DNA from: Alphaproteobacteria bacterium
GTDB taxonomy: Bacteria; Pseudomonadota; Alphaproteobacteria; SMXP01
Assembly: GCA_028285305.1 (NCBI GenBank)
Contig: JANQPV010000026.1
Coordinates: forward strand, 108,121-172,120
Direction of reading: 5' to 3'
DNA: 64,000 nucleotides
Made by a program: the position numbers and the translations under genes. Under the pieces are notes generated by a model. That model did not search any database and had not been told where the DNA came from. It worked only from the letters and a program-made list of their open reading frames with translations. The number at the start of each line of letters is the position of its first letter. The stretch's first letter is position 1. Positions 1-8,826 of this stretch are shown piece after piece.

Positions 1-157
1 CCCCGTTAATGTCGGTCCTCACCGCAGAGGCGTCACTCGGGATCATCTCATCACTATCGTCTTCGTCGGGAAGCGTGATCTTGATGGACTCGGGCAAATC
101 CGGAACCCGATCCACTTTTGGTTTCAAGAGAGAGAAAAAGGATTCCAACACGGACAT
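1..157 (-). CDS. N-terminal part of an unrecognised protein, cut by the window edge
   Basis: Reading the minus strand from an ATG at 157 gives 52 codons without a stop up to the window edge, beginning MSVLESFFSLLKPK. A GGAGG ribosome binding site lies 8 bases upstream (166-170 on the plus strand). The visible part is short: a hydrophobic start, then an acidic stretch (DEDDSDE). No family is recognisable from so little sequence. The good ribosome site and open frame are the only support. It is divergent from the acetyltransferase gene, so the bases between them should hold promoters for both. Confidence 0.5.
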   Translation of the reverse strand, partial: MSVLESFFSLLKPKVDRVPDLPESIKITLPDEDDSDEMIPSDASAVRTDING

Positions 158-266
158 TTTCAATGCCTCCACCGCTAACCCATGACTTTTCCACAATAGC
201 GGGCGTTGTCTTTGAGTTCAACGAGCGTTAGGTATTCTCGCTTCGATCTGCGCAAAAGATTTGAAT

Positions 267-851
267 ATGTCTACTCATCACAACTTGTGCCCGCCCCTTG
301 CGGCACCGATGCCGGAAGTCTCAACACCGCGCATGGACCTTGTGCGATTTGTGGCCTCGGATCTGGATGAACTGGCGATCCTCTTCGCAAAACCTCAAAT
401 ATGGCACTATCCCTACGGACGAGGCTTTTCGCGGGAAGAAACGGAAGCCTTCCTAGAGAGGCAAATAGCAGACTGGGAAGAATTCGGCGTAGCCTGCTGG
501 TTGGCGCGCGCAAAGTCGAACGGGCAAGTGGTTGGATATGTAGGGCTCTCCGTGCCAACATTCCTGCCCGAAATCTTACCAGCTCTCGAAGTGGGCTGGC
601 GCTTCGACCCGGCTGTCTGGGGTCAAGGCATGGCAACAGAGGGCGCCCGGGCGGCTTTGCAAGAAGGCTTCGAGACCCTCAAACTCGAGGAGATCTGCTC
701 TATCCCGCAGACGGACAATCCCCGCTCTTGGATGGTCTGTGAGCGCCTTGGAATGCGCCGAAGCCGGGACGTCTGTCTCCCGGCAACCGACCGCCGGGAC
801 GAGGTGGGCGCCTATATCTACACAATCCAGGCCCCGGATTGGGACGGCTAA
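267..851 (+). CDS. GNAT acetyltransferase, RimJ/RimL type
   Basis: A 194-residue single-domain GNAT protein. The acetyl-CoA binding region is visible as WGQGMATEGARAAL (the Q/RxxGxG/A loop), preceded by the beta strand ALEVGWRF and followed by NPRSWMVCERLGM, the usual C-terminal signature of the RimJ/RimL (Acetyltransf_3) branch. Members of that branch acetylate protein N-termini, amino sugars or small amines using acetyl-CoA in the cytoplasm; the substrate cannot be told from sequence. A TTG two codons upstream (261) is also in frame, but the ATG at 267 is the likelier start; neither has a strong ribosome site. It stands alone between a divergent gene and the diiron protein. Confidence 0.85.
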   Translation: MSTHHNLCPPLAAPMPEVSTPRMDLVRFVASDLDELAILFAKPQIWHYPYGRGFSREETEAFLERQIADWEEFGVACWLARAKSNGQVVGYVGLSVPTFLPEILPALEVGWRFDPAVWGQGMATEGARAALQEGFETLKLEEICSIPQTDNPRSWMVCERLGMRRSRDVCLPATDRRDEVGAYIYTIQAPDWDG

Positions 852-1002
852 CACTCACTCAGAGAGGGCGCCGTATGCCTTCACTCAAAGTTGACGCCCC
901 GTTCACCTTTGTATAGGCTCGGACCCTATCAGACTGACCCGGATTTCTCGGCCGCCACCAGCGGTTCCACGAAACGACACACCAAAATCTAAAGGGATGA
1001 AA

Positions 1003-2127
1003 ATGTCAGACAACGCCACCATGACCAAGGATGACATCTACGAAGCGGTAGACCCCGATAATTTCGAAGCCATGATTGAAGTCGACCGATATGGCAAACG
1101 CTCGACCGCATTCGACAAGATCATATCAGCCACCCATGATCATTTTTGGGATCCTCTGGATGCGAAGTATATAGATTTTGCCGAGCCGTTCGACTCTGAA
1201 AATGAGTACATGGTGGATCCAGATCAAAACATGGAACTCAAGACAGCCGTTGCGGACAAGCTGGATGAGGCTCAGAAGATTAAGCTTGTCAACATGAACA
1301 CGCACTGGTCGTTCTCCAGCATCCTTCATGGCGAGCAAGGGGCTCTCGCTTTGTCCGCCAGCTTGTGCCACATCCTGAAAGACCCAGGCGCACAGGAATA
1401 TGCGGCAAATCAAACACGCGAAGAAGCGCGGCACGTGACCGGCTTCTCAAAGTATATGGAGGCCCGGTGGGGAAAACCGGTGCCCGTCGGTCCGGCCCTT
1501 GGCAACCTATTGGGCGAACTGGTCTCGTCCAAACTCGTCTGGAAAAAACTCGTTGGCATGCAGATGATGGTCGAAGGGCTTGCCATGGGGGCGTTTGCGA
1601 CGTTTTATCAATATGGCCGCGATCCTGTTATGCGCAAGCTGTGTCAATTGGTGATGACCGATGAAGCCTTTCATCACAAGTTCGGAAAGATTTGGGCGGA
1701 CCGGACCATCCCCCGCATGAACGAAGAAGAGCGCAATCAAATCGAAGATTGGGCCCATGAAGTATTCCATGTGCTCCTCTACAATCTCGCCAGTCCGGAG
1801 CAAAAAAAGCATATCTACGAAGAGTTGGGGCTTGATTGGGAATGGGTCCAGGGTGCCGTCATGGAAGCCATGACGGATGAGAAAATTCGCGAGGACCTCC
1901 AAGACAGTACGAATATTATGCGTGTTCTGATCAAAACCCTTCTGAAAGCAGGGATCATTACTGAGCGAACCGCACCTCACTATGCGGCCTTTGTTGATAT
2001 GAAAGAGCTGCATTTGGAAGGCGATCACATGGTGGGTGATGACATTGCCGAGCAAGGTATTCGCTACCTCAAAGAGATCAACGGTGGCGCGATGCTTGGC
2101 GGGTCAAGCCTCGTTGCAGCCGAATAG
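1003..2127 (+). CDS. Ferritin-like diiron protein, probable oxygenase or oxidoreductase
   Basis: A 374-residue, mostly helical protein carrying the carboxylate/histidine motifs of a ferritin-like diiron site: HGEQGAL, then EEARH about 35 residues on, MVEGLAMGAF, and DEAFHHKFG. These give the usual two E/ExxH-type pairs. The family is known from diiron N-oxygenases, fatty-acid desaturases and related enzymes; which reaction this one performs is not evident. The start at 1003 is preferred over the ATG at 997 because AAAGGG (991-996) abuts 997 but is 6 bases from 1003. It is monocistronic, with a strong terminator directly downstream. The assignment to the superfamily is firm; an oxygenase role is inference. 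Confidence 0.8.
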   Translation: MSDNATMTKDDIYEAVDPDNFEAMIEVDRYGKRSTAFDKIISATHDHFWDPLDAKYIDFAEPFDSENEYMVDPDQNMELKTAVADKLDEAQKIKLVNMNTHWSFSSILHGEQGALALSASLCHILKDPGAQEYAANQTREEARHVTGFSKYMEARWGKPVPVGPALGNLLGELVSSKLVWKKLVGMQMMVEGLAMGAFATFYQYGRDPVMRKLCQLVMTDEAFHHKFGKIWADRTIPRMNEEERNQIEDWAHEVFHVLLYNLASPEQKKHIYEELGLDWEWVQGAVMEAMTDEKIREDLQDSTNIMRVLIKTLLKAGIITERTAPHYAAFVDMKELHLEGDHMVGDDIAEQGIRYLKEINGGAMLGGSSLVAAE

Positions 2128-2143
2128 CACCTTCACCAGTTTC

Positions 2144-2172
2144 AAGAGCGCGGCCCCAGGCCGCGCTCTTTT
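2144..2172 (+). terminator. Rho-independent terminator of the diiron protein gene
   Basis: A perfect 12-bp inverted repeat (AAGAGCGCGGCC at 2144-2155 and its complement at 2159-2170) encloses a 3-base loop (CCA) and ends in TTTT (2169-2172). It begins 16 bases after the stop codon of the ferritin-like gene. Stem length and GC content make this one of the strongest hairpins in the window. Confidence 0.85.
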
Positions 2173-2381
2173 GTTCAGTCCCTCATTTGGTTGGCCAGAA
2201 ACCCTCGGTTCGCTTTATCGCAATCCATCTCCGCTCAAGCAGCCGAAATCCCGCGGCAAAACTGATCTCTTTGGTACCGCACCCCAATCTGCCGCATTAG
2301 CTTACCCGTAACCGCCGCCATCTACTTTAGCCCTTTGTAAACGCTGACCTTTTAGAGTTCACCGCAACAAAGAGTGCGGGA

Positions 2382-3374
2382 ATGAGTAACATGTTAGCCG
2401 ATCGCGTTGAACTTGCAGAACCCTTAACGGAGATCATCAATTCGCAGCGTCTCACGTCCGCAGACGTGAAATATATCCGCGAGACCATCTTGCGCGGCTG
2501 GGTCCTCTCGGACGGCGATGCCAATCTCCTGTTTCAGTTCCAACAAATCTGCACCGACATCGACCCCAGCTGGGACAAATTCTATCTCCTCGCTCTCACC
2601 AATTACTTTATCGAAGCGCTGGAGCCAGTGGGAGCTCTTGACGAAAACACATGCCACTTCATACTTGATAAGCTCTCCGTAGACGGATGCCTGCTCACCG
2701 ACTTGGACGTAACGCTGATCGGCGATCTTTTGGAGCGGGCGACCCACTATCCAGAAACGCTCACCCTGGCCGGTCTGTACACCGTGAAAATGGGGATCGT
2801 GCAGCGCAAAGGCGTATTGCGGCCGCCCAAGACGTCGGGCACCGCCTTGTGCGAAGCCGAAGTCACAGCCGTGCGCCGTTTCATAAACCCTAAATCGCTC
2901 CAGAGCGGCCTGTATGTCTCGGACCAAGCGGCAAGGCTCGTTTTCGATATCAATGAGATTTCCGAAGAGGACAAAAACCACAAGAGATGGGCCAATCTGT
3001 TCGTGGACATCATGTTGGCCTACTGCATGCGCGAAGCTCCCCGCGAGGAGAGCACTTCCGCGGCAAACAACAACACGGGCAGCGGAAAATCAAAAGCCGA
3101 CCGGCCCACCTCTTGGGTCTCAAACCTTACTGGCGGTTGGGAGACAGATGCCGCCGGCGCCCGGCCGAGTGAGATGAACGCTCCTTCGCACACAGCCGTT
3201 CTCGAAAGACCGCAGCCCGCGACCGAGCAAGACTCGCTGGGCGATCATGCCGCCTGGCTCGCGGAGAGACTAGCGTCCAAATCCGCTTACTCCGCAAACG
3301 AAGACAAGTTCTTGAACAGCCTTGCGCAACAAGCTTGGATCCCTCCGGCACTTTTTCCGATACTGAACAGCTAG
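2382..3374 (+). CDS. Unrecognised 330-residue protein with an internally duplicated module
   Basis: I do not recognise a named family. The protein has two related segments. The first, about residues 24-80, runs from TSADVKYIRETILRGWVLSD through LLFQFQQICTDIDPSWDKF to LALTNYFIEAL. The second, about 164-225, runs from CEAEVTAVRRFI through VSDQAARLVFDINEI and KRWANLFVDIMLAY. A shorter DENTCHFILDKLSVDG / LTDLDVTLIGDLLERA stretch lies between them and may be a third, weaker copy. After residue 225 comes a Ser/Thr/Pro/Ala-rich linker and a short C-terminal helix pair. No signal peptide or membrane segment is visible, so it is probably cytoplasmic. The gene converges on queE, their stop codons overlapping by 4 bases. 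Confidence 0.75.
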   Translation: MSNMLADRVELAEPLTEIINSQRLTSADVKYIRETILRGWVLSDGDANLLFQFQQICTDIDPSWDKFYLLALTNYFIEALEPVGALDENTCHFILDKLSVDGCLLTDLDVTLIGDLLERATHYPETLTLAGLYTVKMGIVQRKGVLRPPKTSGTALCEAEVTAVRRFINPKSLQSGLYVSDQAARLVFDINEISEEDKNHKRWANLFVDIMLAYCMREAPREESTSAANNNTGSGKSKADRPTSWVSNLTGGWETDAAGARPSEMNAPSHTAVLERPQPATEQDSLGDHAAWLAERLASKSAYSANEDKFLNSLAQQAWIPPALFPILNS

Positions 3375-4021
3375 TCGATTCCCAAATACTTGTGCGTTTG
3401 CAGGCTGAGCCGCCACTTTGGATGCCTCGCGCAATATTCTATTGCCGCCCGCGTGTTCTTCTCCCGATCGGCACAATCCATGGGTTGCAGGTAGAAGTGT
3501 TGAAAATCAAGAGACTCAAAATTCTCCGGACTCACACCTTTCTGCGGATAGACCAGCTTGAGCTCATGGCCTGATCTTTGAATGAGCGCCGCACCCGCCT
3601 TGGGACTTACGCAGATCCAATCGATGCTCGCCTCCACAGGCAGAGTGCCATTCGTTTCGATCGCCACTTCAAATCCTCTTTCATGCAAAGCCGCCACAAG
3701 AACCGCATCAACCTGCAACATTGGCTCTCCGCCCGTCAGCACCGCAAAGTATGGCTCAGAGAGCGCCGCAGCTCCCCTCGCCCGCGCTCCACACTCCAGA
3801 ATCGCATCCGCAAGTTCATCAGCACTCGAATATTTTCCCCCTCGCCGACCGTCCTGTCCCACAAAGTCGGTGTCACAAAACCGGCACACAGCGCTTGCGC
3901 GGTCCCGCTCTAGACCAGACCACAAATTGCATCCGGAAAATCGGCAGAACACCGCTGCACGGCCCGTTTGAGCGCCTTCACCTTGGAGCGTAAAATAGAT
4001 TTCTTTGACCGTGTACGTCAT
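3371..4021 (-). CDS. queE: 7-carboxy-7-deazaguanine synthase (radical SAM)
   Basis: Radical SAM enzyme that converts 6-carboxy-5,6,7,8-tetrahydropterin to 7-carboxy-7-deazaguanine (CDG) on the route to preQ0 and queuosine. The 216-residue protein has the QueE hallmarks: [10 protein letters not shown] at the N-terminus, the cluster-binding cysteines C31, C46 and C49 in the C-x14-C-x2-C arrangement characteristic of one QueE subtype rather than the ordinary CxxxCxx[10 protein letters not shown] for SAM binding, and IETNGTLPV. It overlaps queC by 4 bases (ATGA), so the pair is translationally coupled. queD, folE and queF are not seen in the window. Confidence 0.95.
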   Translation of the reverse strand: MTYTVKEIYFTLQGEGAQTGRAAVFCRFSGCNLWSGLERDRASAVCRFCDTDFVGQDGRRGGKYSSADELADAILECGARARGAAALSEPYFAVLTGGEPMLQVDAVLVAALHERGFEVAIETNGTLPVEASIDWICVSPKAGAALIQRSGHELKLVYPQKGVSPENFESLDFQHFYLQPMDCADREKNTRAAIEYCARHPKWRLSLQTHKYLGID

Positions 4022-4722
4022 AGGGTAGATGTGTACACGTTGTAGCCCTTAGCGCGCAGATCACAGGCCGGACACAGGCCGCATCCATACCCCCATACAT
4101 GGCGTGTACCCCGTTCACCCAAGTAGCATGTGTGCGTTTCCTCTACAATGAGCTCGATCAAGGCCTCGCCTCCCAACTCATAGGCAAGCGACCAACTTTC
4201 CGATTTGCTGAGCCACATTAGGGGCGTGTGAATGTGAAATCGTTCGTCCATGCCTAAAGACAATGTTTCGGCCACAGACTTTATCGTTTCGTCCCGGCAA
4301 TCGGGATAGCCAGAATAGTCCGTCTCGCACATGCCGCCCACCAGATCAAAGATCTGCCTGCGATAAGCCAACGCGGCCGCGAATGTGAAAAACACGATGT
4401 TTCGGCCGGGAACGAACGTTGACGGAAGTCCGCTGCGGCCGAGTTCGATCTCGCGGTCGCGCGTCAATGCCGTTTCGCTCATCTCGCCTAGGACCGAAAG
4501 ATCCAGCACATGATCCTCACCCAACCGGTCCTTTGTTTGAGGCAAGACACCGACGATCTTGTCTCGGATTCGCCTTCGGCACGTCATCTCAACGCTATGG
4601 CGCTGCCCGTAGTCGAAGCCGATCGTTTCCACACGCGCAAAACGCGTCAGCGCCCAGGCCAAACACGTTGTCGAGTCCTGCCCGCCGGAAAAAAGAACCA
4701 ATGCGTTTGAGGGCCTAGACAT
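4018..4722 (-). CDS. queC: 7-cyano-7-deazaguanine synthase
   Basis: ATP-dependent enzyme that turns CDG and ammonia into preQ0, the step after QueE. The 234-residue protein begins with the PP-loop motif FSGGQDSTT (residues 11-19), the AMP/pyrophosphate site. It ends with the zinc-binding cysteines C199, C214, C217 and C220 (the last three in CGLCPAC), all present. The length is normal for the family. It is first in a two-gene operon with queE. The 181 bases upstream, shared with the divergent hybrid kinase, carry the promoter region of both; no preQ1 riboswitch was recognised there. Confidence 0.96.
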   Translation of the reverse strand: MSRPSNALVLFSGGQDSTTCLAWALTRFARVETIGFDYGQRHSVEMTCRRRIRDKIVGVLPQTKDRLGEDHVLDLSVLGEMSETALTRDREIELGRSGLPSTFVPGRNIVFFTFAAALAYRRQIFDLVGGMCETDYSGYPDCRDETIKSVAETLSLGMDERFHIHTPLMWLSKSESWSLAYELGGEALIELIVEETHTCYLGERGTRHVWGYGCGLCPACDLRAKGYNVYTSTL

Positions 4723-4822
4723 CGATCTTCACAAATTTCCTAAGACTTTTGAAAGAAACCTTTCGCACTCCCTAATGGCCAGGACTGATCGCACTGATCT
4801 GCCCGTCTTTTCAAATGCCTAC

Positions 4823-4837
4823 TTTACCGTGAGTTAA
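4823..4837 (+). promoter_or_regulatory. CtrA-like box upstream of the hybrid kinase
   Basis: TTTA-CCGTGAG-TTAA matches the alphaproteobacterial CtrA consensus TTAA-N7-TTAA at seven of eight conserved bases, 66 bases before the kinase start codon. Such near-matches arise by chance in AT-rich intergenic DNA, so this is suggestive only. Confidence 0.3.
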
Positions 4838-4903
4838 AGGCCTTCGCCGTACGCTGCAATCTGCCTCGGCCGGCGGACATCAATATAGAGCGCGCACACC
4901 TTT

Positions 4904-7768
4904 ATGAACAGACCTCAAATCCGTCAGCAGGAGCCGGAAAACCAAGGTTCGAATTCCCTGCGCCAACAGATCGCCGCATCCCATTTGCGGATTGCGGGCC
5001 TAGGAATGGCTTGTGTTACGTTCGCACTTATCGGGTGTTTGACGCTCAACATCTTTCTCCAGCAAATCGCGCAAGACAGTGCAGGCGTAAACCTTTCCAC
5101 CTCCGGCCTCCAAGCCGGCATTCAAAACTCGCTAGTGTCCCTAAAAACGGCTGCGATCACCGGTAATCCAACGTTTCTCGAGCAACACGAGAACGCTTGG
5201 ATTCAATTCATCCACCCGAACAGAGAACTTTTGCGGCACTCCGTATCCAATCGGTCTTTACACCTCAATGGAGGTGCTTTTCTTCACAAGGCCGAGGATA
5301 TCACCGAGGATTTTCTCTCCGGGCTGCATCAGTTTCGCTCGGCCCAGAAAGACATCGAGACGGTTCTGACAGGCAAGGCGTCCGATGTGGAGTTTCGTCC
5401 CGCCACAGGCAGCTTGGTTGAGGAAGGCAACGCTATTCTTCAATCGGCGCTCCTCCTTACCGAAGAGCCGATCGTCAGAAAATCAGAAAGCCGAAAGAAA
5501 TTGGAACTGTTCGTTCGCTTTTTTCATGAGGCCCATACCGAAGCCCTGCTATTCGCGTTGGGGAACGAAACGGCTTCGCCTTCAGAACTAAAGCGCAAAC
5601 TCAAATCGGCAGCCGACGCACTTGCCGCGGCAGACGAGGCCTGGCCGACGGGCCGCTCCGACGCCCACAAAGAATTCGCCCGCCTGTCCAAAGCCTTTGT
5701 TGCTTATCGGGAAGGCGCGATCCAATCGGTCGTCATGAACAAGGGATATACACCCAACAATGCCGTCTTTTCCCTTCTCGCCGACGCCACTAAGACGGCA
5801 ACCAAGCTTCAGTCTCAATTGGAAAAAATTCGAAGCCAACATAATTTCTATGCAGATGAGTCGCTCAGAACACTGGCCATCATGACGATTGTGGTGTTGC
5901 TCATCGCACTCGCTTCAGCTTTGGGTATGGTGCTCATGGCCTTCCGTCATGCCAGACGCCAGGGTCGGGCGATTGCCGGTCCCGTGCGCCATCTCGTTCG
6001 CGCCGCGCAGCGCTTCAGTCAAACCCAAGAAGTGTCAGGTCTCCCAGACAGTACCATTCAAGAACTCCGAGATTTGACCAACCATTTCAAGGATATGTGC
6101 TTCAAGCTCGTCGATGAAAAACACCGTATGGAGAAGGTGCGCCACCAACTCGAGAAGTCCAATACGGCCCGGTCAGAACTTCTGGTCATGGTCAGTGATC
6201 AACTGCGCAGACCTCTTAAATCACTCACTCAGGCGACAACACAACTGAGTGACGACGATCTCAGCCTTCCGCAACAGGAACGCACCGCTGAAGTCAAAGA
6301 AGCCACCAACAAGCTCATCGAACTCCTCGAGCACATTGCTCTCTTTTCAGAGTTGGATGCAGGCGGTGTGAAGCTCCGTGAGGAACCTTTTTCGACGGTG
6401 ACATTCGTTGAAGGCGTCATTGACTATTTTGCCCCTGCATTCGAGCGCAAAGGCCTGAATTTGACGGTGTTCATTGATCCGGGCCTTCCCAATTCTCTTT
6501 TGGGTGACGCCCATCATATTCGTTTGGCCCTTGTGGAACTGATGCGAAACGCACTCGATCACACAGCAACCGGCGGCGTTGCGCTCGAGTTTTCGGGTGG
6601 GCGTTCCGAAAACGGATTATATAGATTCACGATAAAGGTAATAGATACCGGGTCGGGCGTTCAAGATCAGGTTCAGCACATTGTGACCCAAGCCGGACTA
6701 TACAATCAAGACGATGTCAGTATGCCCAGCTTTTCGACTCAAACGTTAGGACTTGGGCTCGCCATCGCAAAGCGCGTGGCCGAGTTGCACGGCGGCAGCC
6801 TCGAGATCACTCGGAATGAAGAGGACATCGGAACCAAGTGCGTGTTGAACGTGAACATCAAAACCGAGGGAAGCGGCACGATCGAAACATTCCGGCAGCT
6901 ACCTCAAGGCAACGCCCTCTTGCTGCATCATCAATCACTTGCCGGATCGGTTCTGGAACGCCAACTCTCATCTTGGGGCCTCAAAGTCAAACACATCCAA
7001 AGTGTGAAAGGGGCCAGAGATTACATTCGTGTACTCAGTATTAGAAACGAGAGAATTGATTGGGTCGTTGCGGATGAAGAGTTTACCGGTGGTGATCTCG
7101 ATTTATTGGAGGGTCTCGTTCGCTCGGTGACAAAAGACCAAGACAATCACAAAACACTCCTCTTGTCGTTCGACGACAACGCGCACCAGTTAGCGCCTCA
7201 CCCAATCTTCCGGCTCTCCAAACACGTTTCCAAACCTCTTAAGGAGAGAGCCCTCTTCAAATCGCTGAGCACCAAGTCGGGCCCCTCTGATCTGGTTGCG
7301 GATATCACAAAGACAAATTCCGCGATTCCATTTGTCGTGCGTGACACAAACCGGAACAATTTACGCGTCTTGGTGGTCGACCCCGATCGCAGCTTCCAAA
7401 TCATCCTCTCCACATTCATCCGCCAGATGGGTCATCAATGTGAGCTCGTCCAATCCGCCGAAGAAGCTCTCTCTGCTGCGGCAAACTCCGTCTACGATGC
7501 CGTCATTCTCAACAGCGACATCGAAGGATTAAACAGCGTAAATCTTATGCGGCAGATTCGAAAAGCGCACGGCAAGGACCAAGAACTCACTGTTGTAGCA
7601 CTCGTCCGGGCCGGCATAAGTGAAGACGATCAGCTCTTTTCTGATATCGGCTTTGATGCGGTTCTGGAGCAACCTCTGGACTTCGTACAACTGACGAGTC
7701 TACTCCGCTCCCTGCGTCCCGAACCTTACGAGGATGCCTTTTCAGCAGTCCGGCGCACTGCCTGCTAA
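4904..7768 (+). CDS. Membrane-bound hybrid histidine kinase-like protein lacking the phospho-acceptor histidine
   Basis: A 954-residue protein. Domain order: membrane helix (about 28-52), a large periplasmic helical region (about 53-320), second membrane helix (about 322-346), HAMP and coiled coil (about 350-425), a HisKA-like dimerisation region, an HATPase domain with N-box (RNALDH, N549), DTGSG and LGLGLAIAK, then two receiver-like domains. Where the H-box normally reads SHELRTPL this protein has SDQLRRPL, so D432 replaces His. In the last receiver the aspartate position is N870 and the conserved Lys is Gln (EQP). The middle receiver keeps D724 and a KP motif but has HH (675-676) for the acidic pair. 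The ATP-binding domain looks intact. It is likely an allosteric or partner-dependent signalling protein rather than an ordinary kinase. Confidence 0.88.
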   Translation: MNRPQIRQQEPENQGSNSLRQQIAASHLRIAGLGMACVTFALIGCLTLNIFLQQIAQDSAGVNLSTSGLQAGIQNSLVSLKTAAITGNPTFLEQHENAWIQFIHPNRELLRHSVSNRSLHLNGGAFLHKAEDITEDFLSGLHQFRSAQKDIETVLTGKASDVEFRPATGSLVEEGNAILQSALLLTEEPIVRKSESRKKLELFVRFFHEAHTEALLFALGNETASPSELKRKLKSAADALAAADEAWPTGRSDAHKEFARLSKAFVAYREGAIQSVVMNKGYTPNNAVFSLLADATKTATKLQSQLEKIRSQHNFYADESLRTLAIMTIVVLLIALASALGMVLMAFRHARRQGRAIAGPVRHLVRAAQRFSQTQEVSGLPDSTIQELRDLTNHFKDMCFKLVDEKHRMEKVRHQLEKSNTARSELLVMVSDQLRRPLKSLTQATTQLSDDDLSLPQQERTAEVKEATNKLIELLEHIALFSELDAGGVKLREEPFSTVTFVEGVIDYFAPAFERKGLNLTVFIDPGLPNSLLGDAHHIRLALVELMRNALDHTATGGVALEFSGGRSENGLYRFTIKVIDTGSGVQDQVQHIVTQAGLYNQDDVSMPSFSTQTLGLGLAIAKRVAELHGGSLEITRNEEDIGTKCVLNVNIKTEGSGTIETFRQLPQGNALLLHHQSLAGSVLERQLSSWGLKVKHIQSVKGARDYIRVLSIRNERIDWVVADEEFTGGDLDLLEGLVRSVTKDQDNHKTLLLSFDDNAHQLAPHPIFRLSKHVSKPLKERALFKSLSTKSGPSDLVADITKTNSAIPFVVRDTNRNNLRVLVVDPDRSFQIILSTFIRQMGHQCELVQSAEEALSAAANSVYDAVILNSDIEGLNSVNLMRQIRKAHGKDQELTVVALVRAGISEDDQLFSDIGFDAVLEQPLDFVQLTSLLRSLRPEPYEDAFSAVRRTAC

Positions 7769-8655
7769 GCACGTGAAGGGGCGAGTTCCTCGAGAACGGT
7801 CCAATCTAGCTTCCCAAATGTTCCGCCTGGATCAACCGGCTGAATGCAGACGTGATTAGCGCCGGCAGCAAAATGCTCATCAATTCGCTTACGGATCGCA
7901 TTTGCGTCTCCCCAAGCAAATGTAGCATCAATGAACTTATCGGATCCTGCGTTCTCAAAGTCATCTTCAGACAGACCCATTCGCAACCAATTGTTACGGT
8001 AGTTTGGCAACGGAATATAAATGGGCGAAACCGTGCGAGCCGCAGCGCGCGCTTTGGCCGCATCTGGTTCCAGCACCACCTTTTGTTCTACGCAGAGCCA
8101 AGCGTCCGGCCCCATAGCTTCTCTCGCCATGGCTGTATGGTCAGGCGACACGAAATAGGGATGGGCGCCACGGCACTTTTCCGCAGCCAGCTCAAGCATT
8201 TTCGGCCCCAGGGCGGCAATAACGGTCGGCGTGTCAATGTCTTCGATGCCGGGAATGTCTCGTCCATCAACAGAGGCTTCCATTGCGTCCAAGTAAGCCC
8301 GCATTGTCTTGACCGGCGAGCCATATTCCAAGCCGCGCAAGTCGGAAACCAGAGGTTTATGAGAAACACCGATCCCCAAGAGAAACCGGCCACCCGATTG
8401 CTCCGCGAGGGTCCGCTGCGCCCCCCGCATCACACCGGGTACCCGGTTGTAGATATTCGCAATACCGGTTGCGATTTTTAGTGTGCTGGTATTTGCAAGC
8501 AACCACGATCCGTGAGCAAATGGATTGCGCCCGACCGTTTCCGGGATCCAGAACGTATCGTAGCCCAGCCTCTCAATCCGTTTTGCTGCCTCTGCTGCCT
8601 CTACCGAAGACATGCCTTCCAGGAAGTACCAGACACCAAGCTTGTTCAAGTCCAC
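7765..8655 (-). CDS. LLM-class (luciferase-like, F420-dependent type) oxidoreductase
   Basis: A 296-residue TIM-barrel protein of the luciferase-like monooxygenase superfamily. Typical features are the start LGVWYFLEGMSSVEAAEAA, FWIPETVGRNPFAHGSWLL and the flavin/F420-proximal stretch GGRFLLGIGVSH. The sequence resembles the branch annotated as probable F420-dependent oxidoreductase; cofactor F420 versus FMN cannot be decided here, and no F420 biosynthesis gene is in the window. The stop codon overlaps that of the convergent hybrid kinase by 4 bases. Upstream it is divergent from an acyl-CoA dehydrogenase across 171 bases, so the two may be co-controlled. Confidence 0.85.
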   Translation of the reverse strand: MDLNKLGVWYFLEGMSSVEAAEAAKRIERLGYDTFWIPETVGRNPFAHGSWLLANTSTLKIATGIANIYNRVPGVMRGAQRTLAEQSGGRFLLGIGVSHKPLVSDLRGLEYGSPVKTMRAYLDAMEASVDGRDIPGIEDIDTPTVIAALGPKMLELAAEKCRGAHPYFVSPDHTAMAREAMGPDAWLCVEQKVVLEPDAAKARAAARTVSPIYIPLPNYRNNWLRMGLSEDDFENAGSDKFIDATFAWGDANAIRKRIDEHFAAGANHVCIQPVDPGGTFGKLDWTVLEELAPSRA

Positions 8656-8826
8656 TCTCAGTTCTCCTCGTGACTGCTAGAATTACGCTTTTGCATGATT
8701 TCTTTACGGTTCCCACCACCTGTTTGTCCAGTTTCGCAGGCCCCACCGCAACGCAAAAAGGGGCCTTGCGCTCCCTCGCCCAGCCCGTATCATGAGCGCC
8801 GTTTGACGCAGCAAGAGGAATTATTT

